A stretch of DNA of 64,000 nucleotides from Dacryopinax spathularia (taxonomy: Eukaryota > Basidiomycota > Dacrymycetes > Dacrymycetales > Dacrymycetaceae), in NCBI GenBank assembly GCA_037974965.1, contig JBBPFI010000002.1, positions 2,170,001 to 2,234,000 on the forward strand, given 5' to 3'. Both the position numbers and the translations under genes were made by a program. Shown here one piece after another: positions 30,901 to 38,938 of the stretch (position 1 is its first letter; each line of letters opens with the position of its first letter). The notes under the pieces are model-generated. The model ran no database searches, was not told the origin of the DNA, and saw nothing but the letters and a program-made list of their open reading frames with translations.

Positions 30901-33739
30901 TGCAGAAAGCGATAGTGCATCCGACGCTGAACAAGCCAGAAGCTTGCTGATGAAGCTTCTTAATGGCGTGTCGGCACGGCAGGAGCAATCCCATCAACAA
31001 ATCATGAGCCTATATGTTGGCGGTGGTGATTGCTACACTTCACATTCCTTTGCCCCCTTGTATTGGAGAGCCGATCTCCTCAATCTTGCGCAAGAACCGT
31101 CGCTAGAAGAGCAGGATGACTTACCATCCAACCACTTATCCGGTGGGAACTTGTCCGAAGGCAATCTGCTTTCCCTTCAACGCGGCGATGGGCAACTATC
31201 AACGGGCAGTCAGCAGCTCGACTACATCTACCGACCTGCGCAAGAACCATTCGACTCTCTATGCTTTTATGACTTTGTTGCTTATACTGAGAAGGAATCC
31301 TGCTCCGGCTCAACAAAGCATAAGTCGTCCAGAGTTCGCCGCAAGCGTTTGCAACGTGGAATGTTTCTCCCACCACATCCCCAATACCAGAAATATCGGT
31401 TGAAATTGCGCACGGCTCCAGTTGTGCCCAACTTTGTTGGGCGACCTTTGCCTCGACGCCCCGCACAAGCGATCGGAGAAGAATCTGAAGATTGGTTCCG
31501 CGCCATGCTCATACTTTTTGTTCCTTGGCGTAACGAAAGCGACTTGCGCAAGGGCCACAATACTTGGAAGGCTGCTTACGAATTCACTGAGTTGCACCCT
31601 TTACATCGTTTCATTATCGGTAACATGGGCGTTTTCGAAGAGTCCAAAGAAGCACGAGACTCTGACCTTCGAAACAAGCGACGCCGGCATCGCCTAGCTA
31701 CTTTGCTGCCCCAGCTGTCTGCAGCTGAGGAAATTGAGGCGATTGGAAGCAGCCTTGCGCAAGACAACGATCTTTACCTCCCTTCGGTTGTAACCGAAAC
31801 CGAGCCTGTTCTTACCAGTTTCTTGTCGGCGAGCAAGACATTGAGCACTGCTCCAGTCAAAAAGGCGCTGGTGGACTTACTACGTATTCTGCCTCCAATA
31901 ACCATGGAAGATGAATCACAAACCGATGTCGACGTTGAAACTGTGCGAAAGATCTTGCCAGATGATAGAGCCCGACTTACAAGTCTTGCGCAAGAATTGC
32001 TTGAATGGCGAAGAGAGACTCGACTTACCCATGCTGCTTTTGCATTCGTGCCCCATCCTCCCTCCAACGAAATTGCGACCCTTCGTGATCCGTTTTCAAC
32101 CTCGACACCCTCCGACCCCAACCCATCCATGTTATCCCCAGGAAAGATTCGTCAATGCCTTGCGCAAGTACTTCAATCCCAGAATATGCTGGAAAATGAA
32201 GAACAGAGTCGCGTTTTACACATCGTGGCTGAACATCTTCATCCGAATAACACTCGGCAGCTTTTTTTATATGTCGGAGGAGGTGCTGGGACCGGCAAAA
32301 GCCATGTTATTCGATCGATCGAGCTCCTTTTCACCAAACTCGAAATTCGTAACACGCTTCACTTGAGCGCACCCACAGGAGCTGCTGCAGTCATCATCGG
32401 AGGCTATACCATACATTCCTTGACATTACTGCCTGCGCAAAGAGGAAGGCGGATCAATCTCTCGCAACTCGATACGAATTGGCGTGGTATCCGTTGGCTT
32501 GTCATTGACGAAATTTCAATGGTCTCTGCCCAGTTTCTATATGAGATTGCCTTGCGCATGTCTCTTGGAAAGGGTGGCGAAGACGAGCTACCATTTGGTG
32601 GCGTCAATGTCATATACACCGGAGACTTCAGCCAACTGAAGCCTATGGCTGCATCTCCTTTGTACAGCCATAAATTGGTTCACAACATTTCAGCCGCAAC
32701 CGCGAGTCGTGCGCAAGGCCAAGAAGCTTTGTATGGTGCTTTCTACTGGCAACAAGTAAATGATGTCGTCTTTCTCACTCGGAATGTGCGACAGGCTCAA
32801 GATCCTCGATGGTCAAACCTTCTTCAAAGAATTCGAGAAGGACATGCTTGGATGGGCTGGCATCCGCACACCCCTGCGCAGGCTGGAGACGGAGAAAATT
32901 ACACAAAACCGGATTATGATATCTTGCGAAGTCGCCTCCTGTCTACATTGATTCTCGAGTCTCCGCACCTTGCAACTACATTCCTGGATGCTCCTGTAAT
33001 TGTCTGTACTAAGGACATAAGGGATGCCATCAATCTTAACCTCGCCCGGCGACATGCTCAAAACTTGCGCAAGGCGTGCATCATTTACTTTGCGCATGAC
33101 TGGATTGGGGACACATGCCTGTATGGTGAGGCGCAACAGCTGCTGTGGAGTCTACCTGTCAACCAGACAGATGACGCCCCTTCTTTCATGCCGATATTTC
33201 CCGGCATGAAGATCATGCTTACGGAAAATATTGCGCTATCGCGTTGCCTTGTGAATGGCGCAACTGGAACTGTAAGTTCCGTTCATTATGAACAAGGGTT
33301 GGATGGGCGTCGTTATGCCAAGGCTATCATGGCATGTATAGAAGGGTGCCTCCATGCGCAAGACGGTCTTCCACCCAATACGATCTGCATTCAACCACAG
33401 CGCAAGTCTTTCAAGTACACGACCACTGCCGCGGATGGCTCAGAGATGGTTCACAGCATATCAAGGGAATACTTGCCCTTCCTGCCGGCTTACTCCTATA
33501 CCGATTACAAGTCTCAAGGTCGCTCTCTCGACAAGGCAATAGTAGATCTTGCCAGGTGCAAGACGCAACAAAGTGCTTATGTCATGTTGTCACGAGTGCG
33601 GACACTTGAAGGCCTCGCTGTTCTACGAGATTTCGAGACAACACATATCTTTAGTCAGCCACCTTCAGAACTGCGACATGAAATGGGAAGGCTGGCATGT
33701 CTTGCGCAAGAGACAGTGTCCCGATATCCTTTACTGTGA
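27911..33739 (+). CDS. Helitron Rep-helicase (RepHel)
   Basis: A single uninterrupted frame of 1,942 residues from ATG at 27911. The N-terminal third holds a CxxC pair near residues 193 and 260 (VCGCCGE, LCTTC), as in the zinc-binding region of fungal Helitron proteins. The Helitron_like_N/Rep part follows: the HUH motif is GTLHCHVLVW (about 780-788), and the two catalytic tyrosines lie in ALYYITDYITK (about 964-974). A PIF1/SF1B helicase fills the C-terminal third: Walker A GGAGTGKSH (about 1457), Walker B WLVIDEISMVS (about 1530), the motif with YTGDFSQLKP, then SYTDYKSQGRSLDKAIVDL and AYVMLSRVRTLEGLAVL. It nicks, unwinds and rejoins single-stranded DNA in rolling-circle transposition. The frame contains about 26 palindrome copies, read as LRK or LAQ in all but a few cases. 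Confidence 0.95.
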   Translation: MEARFIEFGRIQIGEETHPTSVLNLRFAFSAVRRVDEPLASLLADGAIVLLASWTVISQTYGHFTLGDLRKIVRHLRSSVDCRSSREDILQALHGNRFPPEGCRWIFEPRKSRVRGGFGVRPSFVVGASSPPGMHHDVFLAQEEEMDETVFSPIHLPMPPDGSSFPPPIDEDLVYKIILEYQDAIQEDNLRPGVCGCCGESFREVDLRKTPVDEVDFELLQNEYVPRDLAPLSYDFEAYNQAFLHASGLSHPMEYGGHIDLCTTCFRSLVQDEMPLLAIANGFYYAHERLPCNVASAFAEATFIDRRLVSRCTASKICFRYLDNPESRLHRNTYDGMQRYSKGNVIVFPQEVAVLNNILPPPLDDVKESFVAVFAGREEVTPDELRRIGPVKANARVVRTLLDFLLKNNKAYTCSTVDFPCGAVFSETNFAELFPPTCARNTDPDVLFPCIQLGHSAREGEIAVESDVSGRSAFDDSIINDGEFLLEASGFSATNPSAASYQAMKADALAHVLDQRASFLISRPGNRAVHDIKNEFTLTWMFPHLDPYGLGGFDDPRRVRRVSMSQQLTHLLRMADRRFQEDPTFPFVFHSILQKRESIRQVQFRVPEGRHQAIVERLQNLNPEVFTRLAGRLQKDQWSRANNADEELALRVLRRVDMLRRDVPGSDAYKRVKRSNMRSLVYRQGSFALFITITLCDVDGFLCQLAINGFKDVEDLRKGQTRQSRFSRAIKVAHSPAKAAEVFHETMLRFRDIILCYGKGPGLFGTCTTWFGMVEAQGRGTLHCHVLVWLEGNPSPEALRKKLSESAEFKARMFEWLEHIIKTELPSDHEVVPEPDGPLPMPRLGKDEIDPRTKPAPDIRSCGAEWKKTYQSHVEDLVKVNNWHEHRATCFIHLRKGEEKNDANCRMRIDGTTRAKTAIDPETGSILLRRLHPRINEYNDTMMFLLQGNMDIQYVGSGEAAKAALYYITDYITKPSLKMHAALSALMSALQKNREKYAESDSASDAEQARSLLMKLLNGVSARQEQSHQQIMSLYVGGGDCYTSHSFAPLYWRADLLNLAQEPSLEEQDDLPSNHLSGGNLSEGNLLSLQRGDGQLSTGSQQLDYIYRPAQEPFDSLCFYDFVAYTEKESCSGSTKHKSSRVRRKRLQRGMFLPPHPQYQKYRLKLRTAPVVPNFVGRPLPRRPAQAIGEESEDWFRAMLILFVPWRNESDLRKGHNTWKAAYEFTELHPLHRFIIGNMGVFEESKEARDSDLRNKRRRHRLATLLPQLSAAEEIEAIGSSLAQDNDLYLPSVVTETEPVLTSFLSASKTLSTAPVKKALVDLLRILPPITMEDESQTDVDVETVRKILPDDRARLTSLAQELLEWRRETRLTHAAFAFVPHPPSNEIATLRDPFSTSTPSDPNPSMLSPGKIRQCLAQVLQSQNMLENEEQSRVLHIVAEHLHPNNTRQLFLYVGGGAGTGKSHVIRSIELLFTKLEIRNTLHLSAPTGAAAVIIGGYTIHSLTLLPAQRGRRINLSQLDTNWRGIRWLVIDEISMVSAQFLYEIALRMSLGKGGEDELPFGGVNVIYTGDFSQLKPMAASPLYSHKLVHNISAATASRAQGQEALYGAFYWQQVNDVVFLTRNVRQAQDPRWSNLLQRIREGHAWMGWHPHTPAQAGDGENYTKPDYDILRSRLLSTLILESPHLATTFLDAPVIVCTKDIRDAINLNLARRHAQNLRKACIIYFAHDWIGDTCLYGEAQQLLWSLPVNQTDDAPSFMPIFPGMKIMLTENIALSRCLVNGATGTVSSVHYEQGLDGRRYAKAIMACIEGCLHAQDGLPPNTICIQPQRKSFKYTTTAADGSEMVHSISREYLPFLPAYSYTDYKSQGRSLDKAIVDLARCKTQQSAYVMLSRVRTLEGLAVLRDFETTHIFSQPPSELRHEMGRLACLAQETVSRYPLL

Positions 33740-33844
33740 TTCTCGTTCAGACAAACAAGCCTTCAACCAGCCCTTCTTGTGCGTCCTGTCCTCTTTCCCC
33801 GTATAAGATCTTACCATAAGCACCAGTTTGATCGACAAATCACC

Positions 33845-34858
33845 ATGCCCGCTAAACGCCAACAAGCCGTTCAACCGGACGATGAGGTCGCCCTGCGCAG
33901 GAAAAGGTTCGCATGTTGCTCAGTTATGACGCTTGCTTACGTTCTTCAGGAACAAGGTTGACGTTGGCGACATTGTGATGCCAGATCATGATGATGATCG
34001 TGGATCCGATGTTCGTCTCAAACATCCCAGCCATCCGGATGTTGATGCAACGACTATCGCATCTAGTTCGGATGACGAAGAACATGGTGAATCTCCCACA
34101 ATTGAAGGGGTCGACCTGGCCATGGAAAAGCGGTTACAAGCCATGCGCAAGTACGTTGACAGCACGTGTGGTGTGTATTATGTCACGACTCTTCCGATGA
34201 ACCTCCAATTTGGTCACGATCAAGCGCTGGACTTCAGTAACTTTCTTGTTCGGGCCGACAATACACCTGTACAAGTTTGGCTTATTGGTCGCGTCATGGC
34301 TATGAAACTTCAGAATGAAGATGGCTCCGGGCCGGATCAGGTTTATGTTAGTGTTAAGCCGCTCATCAAAGCCGATGTCAAAGCTGCGACGCGCATCATG
34401 AATCTATACTCTAGACCGCGGCAGTGTAAGCACTCTGTTTCTATAATGCCTTGCGCAAGCTAATCATCTTGCAGGGGCCGACTTGAATCCCTTCGGCACG
34501 GTAATCGCTGGCAGGTTTCAAAGGAGATATCAGCCAGACGCCCCTGTACGCATGCCATTGGTTCTCTTGTTGCTCTTGCTTACTCTTGCGCAAGGCCACA
34601 GAGTTCATCGGCATTTATGATGCATCTGAAGGGATGAAACCAAAGAAAGAATTGCCTAAACGCGCGAAGGACGGTTTGCGCAAGGGTGATCTCGTGCTCA
34701 TGGAGATGCGGATCAAGAAACGTTTTGACCCCAAAGATGCGGACATTCCAAAGGCGAAACGTCCCCATACAATCAGCTTCCATCTGCATGCCCTATACTT
34801 CTTGCAAGAGGGTAACGGCATTAAAGATGAGGATGATGATGTGACGTATCCATTCTAA
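33845..34858 (+). CDS. Helitron accessory protein of 290 residues, unrecognised
   Basis: Four exons with consistent phases: 33845-33906, 33950-34425, 34475-34545, 34595-34858. The protein starts MPAKRQQAVQPDDEVALRRKR, has an acidic Ser/Asp/Glu-rich region, then an ordered part with LPMNLQFGHDQALDFSNFL, VQVWLIGRVMAMKL, VYVSVKPLIKADVKAATRIMNLY, ATEFIGIYDASEGMKPKKE, RKGDLVLMEMRIKKRF and HTISFHLHALYFLQEG, ending DDVTYPF. Alternating hydrophobic beta-like strands (GDLVLMEMRIKKRF, TISFHLHALYFL) would suit an OB-type fold, which would match a ssDNA-binding role beside RPA, but this is a guess. Intron 3 ends at a palindrome copy used as the acceptor (cttgcgcaag|GCC). No known domain is claimed. Confidence 0.68.
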
Positions 34859-34933
34859 TATGAGACCACGCAGCCATCGGGCGCACGGTATAGCCTTGCG
34901 CAAGCCACTCTTCAGTCTCAGCCTTGACGACCT

Positions 34934-34940
34934 TATAAAG
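34934..34940 (+). promoter_or_regulatory. TATA box upstream of the 73-aa Helitron ORF
   Basis: TATAAAG lies 129 bases before the ATG at 35063, followed by a pyrimidine-rich stretch of CTCTACT repeats typical of fungal transcription starts. Confidence 0.4.
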
Positions 34941-35062
34941 CCCTTTTTACATCTTACTCTACTCTACTCGACTCTATCCCAGAGAATCCACCAGATATGT
35001 ACGTATCTACTGGTTTCACTCATATAGTATTGACATCCTGAAGGGTCCATACTGAGACGAAT

Positions 35063-35284
35063 ATGAATCACCTCCAGCCTCCATCCGGTGATAGTCCTGC
35101 GCAAGGCAACAATGACGATTTGGTCGAGCTGCTCACAAGCATTCTTGCGCTTCGTCTACTCAACGACGATTTGTATGAAGACCTTTGCGATATTGGTGAC
35201 AAACTCTTAACAGCGGAGGAAACGATCCGACGCCAGAGCGTCTTGATCCACATTCTCCGAATCCAATTACAACACACCCCGTAA
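35063..35284 (+). CDS. Helitron ORF of 73 residues, helical
   Basis: An intron-free frame MNHLQPPSGDSPAQGNNDD followed by an amphipathic helical part with leucine-rich heptads (LVELLTSILALRLLNDDLYEDL, then ETIRRQSVLIHILRIQLQ). One palindrome copy supplies SPAQG. It has its own TATA box. It may be a small coiled-coil partner of the next gene, but no family is recognised. Confidence 0.45.
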   Translation: MNHLQPPSGDSPAQGNNDDLVELLTSILALRLLNDDLYEDLCDIGDKLLTAEETIRRQSVLIHILRIQLQHTP

Positions 35285-35562
35285 CTATTCTCCACGTCTT
35301 TCAATTGTCCTGCGCAAGACAATGTATTTTAATTGCTTTCATCACTTGCGTTTTGCGCAAGACACATGAATTAGCCTCCACGTGCTTAATCTGCCGGCCC
35401 GTTCCCTCTTCTTAAGCATGTGATTGTTGAACACGCGCTCATCCTCCACCTTTCAGCCAGCCACTGCTGTTCTTCGACAGCGACTACGACCAGTTCCTGC
35501 GCAGGACTATCCCTGAAACACACTCTCCCGCCCCCCTTGTCTCTTACTGGCCAGCCCACTCA

Positions 35563-36255
35563 ATGTAAGCCAGCCACTCTGATTCACAGCTTGATCTGAT
35601 GCTTGTTAGGCCTTCTGAGAGACATCACGAACCTCGACGTTATGGCACAGAAGACGGGCCAATATTCCCTACCCAACCTCCTCCCCACCCGTTACCTTCT
35701 CAACAAACACCCGCGCAAGGAGGTCCTGCGCAAGTATCTGTGCCACCCTCGCATTCAGAAGCTTCATCCAGTAACCCGGATTCGGATGATGGTCGAGCTT
35801 CGCCGACCACTCTTCAAATGCTCGCACTCCGAACTGTACAAGTGGACGATCTGCAAGCTTCCCTGGCTGTGACTCAGACTGATTTCAACAACCTGCTCTG
35901 GGAGGCTGCCGATATCGCCCGGGAACGCGATACCGCCAAGAATCAAGCCGACCTTCTTGCGCAAGAGTTAGCAGCCGCTCGCGAGAGAAATCCTGCGCAA
36001 GAACCTGCAGATTACCTCGCACATGAGCTGCAAGCTGCCCGCCGTCGTATCCGTACGTTGGAGATTATGGTGGCAGATCGTGATCGCACGATTCTGCAAC
36101 TCGAACCACCCGAGCGTCTTGCGCAGGAATTACAGCACGCTCGGCGACGGATCCGAGAACTGGAGACGGCGGTGGAGCAGCGTAACAGAACAATAAGAGA
36201 GTGGGAGAATCGCTATGCACAACTTCTGGAAGGCACGGCTAGAAGGCGACAGTAA
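35563..36255 (+). CDS. Helitron coiled-coil protein
   Basis: The second exon (from 35610) encodes about 215 residues: a Pro/Gln/Ser-rich N-terminus, then long heptads (LQASLAVTQTDFNNLLWEAA, QADLLAQELAAARE, LAHELQAARRRIRTLEIMV, ERLAQELQHARRRIRELETA, RTIREWENRYAQLLEG). The upstream exon ends ..AAT|gtaagc at 35564 and the intron is 35565-35609; the join creates an ATG split by the intron, taken here as the start. The frame is open further upstream (FFDSDYDQFLRRTIPETHSP from about 35470), so a longer N-terminus with another exon is possible. Several heptad positions (LAQE, PAQE) are encoded by palindrome copies, so the DNA motif has shaped the coil. Function is unknown. Confidence 0.6.
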
Positions 36256-36463
36256 TGGTGTATGCTATAGTATTGGCGGAATCATGACTTCATTCTTGCG
36301 CACGACTTCTTATGAATCATTAAGCACACGACTTCACTTTTTCATTGCCAGACTTCTTGCGCAGGCGTACTAAGGCCTACGAGTGCAACATACAACACAA
36401 CAACAGGCAAATACTTGCGCAAGAACAGAACTGTACACGATATTGAAACGACTTTCCTCTCGA

Positions 36464-38938
36464 CTATGTACGCTCGAAGAACGTAACGACCCAATTAGCT
36501 CTGCCGAGGCCCTGCAAAGACGTCAGTCAACAAATACAGATCCTTCTTGCGCAAGTCCCACCCTGTCTACGCTATCTGCCGTTGCCTTAATGTACATCCG
36601 ATAGTCGTGGTTCATCACCCGATTGAGCGTCTGCATATACTGATTGTGTGGCTCAAACTACCGGCGTTTAGTTTTGGTTCCTGCGCAAGAATAACTACTT
36701 ACCTCCTGAATACCCGACCACTCTGCCATTTGACGCGCACTCTGCTGGAGGAGGTTCGACGTGGCTGTATTGAACGCGAAAACTTGGAACCTGCCAGTCT
36801 CGTCTTCAATATTAGCTACGAAGCGGTATCTGCAAAACTAATTAGTTCAACGATCCTGCGCAAGATTCCTGCGCAAGACGTACTTATGCCCGGGAGAGAT
36901 GTAATTGCGCTTACACGCGTCGCACATGTAATCGCCAGTGTTCGTCACCGAGAGTTCGTTCCACTTCTTGTTGCATTCCTCGTACGGGCACCCCAGATAA
37001 GTTATGTTCTTCGAGCGATTCGGTATAATCTTCGCAACCACAATGAAGGTCTTAGGGTGGTCCATCCCCAACCGGCGTTGAACCGCATCCTTAATCCGAT
37101 ACGTTTCGTTGGGCATCGCTTGTTTGGCAGCCGGGAAACCATCGGCACTGAAGCTGCCAGTAAGCGTTCGCCATAGGTTGTTGTCATGCGCATGTGCGTT
37201 CCACCTGCGCAAGAATCAGTACCCAGCCTATCTTTTCCTCAGACACGCACCAGGCCATCACCCGTTGATGAGCGGCGTTGTTGTCGGAAAACATGACCTT
37301 TGTCCGTTTCGCCAACGTCTTTAAGCATGGACCATCCCGAAAGTCTACCAGGGCGCTCTTAATGGTAGCACAACGACCTTCGTTCTGCAAAAATGCCTCC
37401 TGCCATCCATCGAAGCAGCAGAGGCGAATTACGACATGAGAATCATCCACCAGCCAGACGTCCAGTCGATCGGAAGATGGAGCACGTTTATGTCCCTGCG
37501 CAGGAATCAGTTCTTGCGCAGGACGAGATGCTAAAGACTCACATGTGTGGCCTGTGCTCCTTCCATTACACCGCTCCTCACCCCTTTGCCGCCAATGCGA
37601 GCTACAACCGCGACTATATCTGATATCAAATCAATTATCTCTTACGACTTGCGCAAGACATCACTCACCAACAGATTCGTTCTGACGGAAATTCTGAATG
37701 GCGTTGAGTGTAGTCCAGTGCAAGAACATCGGAGGGAATCGGCCATTGTCAACAACTTCGTTCCACCCGGTTTGACTGCGGACAACTAAGCGGTACTTGT
37801 GTGGCACGCGCGAATATTGTGCCGGCGATACCTCCACACCGAGTCCGGTAAAGCGGTACACCTAGACAGACTCAGCGACATACCGTGCTGCTCCTGCGCA
37901 GGACATACGGATCCTCGACTCAGCTTATGCATATCCTGGACGAACTGATCATACCCAATCAGCTCGATTTCGCCCTAAATCAACGTAAATGACTTGCGCA
38001 AGATAATACGACTCCACTTACTGTAGCATCTAGCAGAATTGCAGTCTGGAAATACACCCATTGCTTCAACGAATCTTCCCACATCCTGGCAGCGTCCGAC
38101 ACCTCATACACTCGCGCGAAAATGACAAACCTATGCAAGAGTGAGTAACAGCACATCTTGCGCAAGTTCCACTCACGGTTCCAGACCCGGACGGATCTGT
38201 GCTATGTCCGGCTTACGTGTACCATTCGCATAGGTTACAATAACGGAACGAGGGGGAACAACTCGCCGGTCGTAGTCAGGGGGGGCATCCTCGCAATCCT
38301 TCCAATTGCAGACTTTGCGCCAACGCACAGGCGCATTCACCGGACGATCTGGTAAAGGTGCATGTTCCTGCGCAGGAAACCCAGCCTGTAAATGTGCCGT
38401 TGAACCTATCTGCCCTCGTCCAGGTGCAGGCTCCAACGACATCAGCAGCCGTTCTGGCTGCTCCTGCGTGGGCCAATTGCCCAATTTCTTCCACCTGACA
38501 ATCATAATTGTGCTGCTCCGTTCATTAGCACGAGTTCCTGCGCAAGACGGAAGCACTCACTAGCTTTGTCCCCCCAACGCCTGCCAAAACTTGCTGACCT
38601 CCAAAACATCTAACCTCTGCACATGCCCGGCCTCGATCGCAGCGACAAGACGCGGGTGCGCCAGTGCCATGATTTGATATGTACCATCTTGCACTTTAAT
38701 CCTACGCGTTCGTCAGCAATAACCCAAAACTTGCGCAAGACATCACTCACAGATAAAGGCGAGGTGTATGCAGCGTGCCATCATCCTTGCGCAAGGGGCC
38801 AACGAACCCCAAGACTTGCAAGACGGCGGTGTACTGATTGGGCGACCCGAAGACCATGGTGGGCAGCGCCCCCTTCGTCAAGATTGGCCGAGGCCGCCCG
38901 AGTTGCTGATTGGCGGATTGATTAGACGGTTGAGCCAT
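36464..38938 (-). CDS. Helitron-encoded RPA70-like single-stranded DNA-binding protein
   Basis: Twelve exons join without a frame break to 636 residues (human RPA70 has 616): 38938-38751, 38701-38561, 38515-38177, 38130-38022, 37974-37909, 37861-37669, 37619-37582, 37495-37251, 37204-36884, 36829-36703, 36657-36562, 36511-36464. Residues 1-110 match the RPA N-domain (VQDGTYQIMALAHPRL, AGHVQRLDVLEV). DBD-A follows (FVIFARVYEVSDAARMW, FQTAILLDATGEIELIGYDQF, VYRFTGLGVEV), then DBD-B (VDIVAVVARIGGKG, SHVVIRLCCFDGWQEAF, ATIKSALVDFRDG). DBD-C has the zinc ribbon C-x4-C-x16-C-x2-C (LGCPYEECNKKW, YMCDACKRN) and KYRFVANIEDETGRFQVFAFN. It probably coats ssDNA during rolling-circle transposition. All 11 introns carry palindrome copies. 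Confidence 0.87.
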
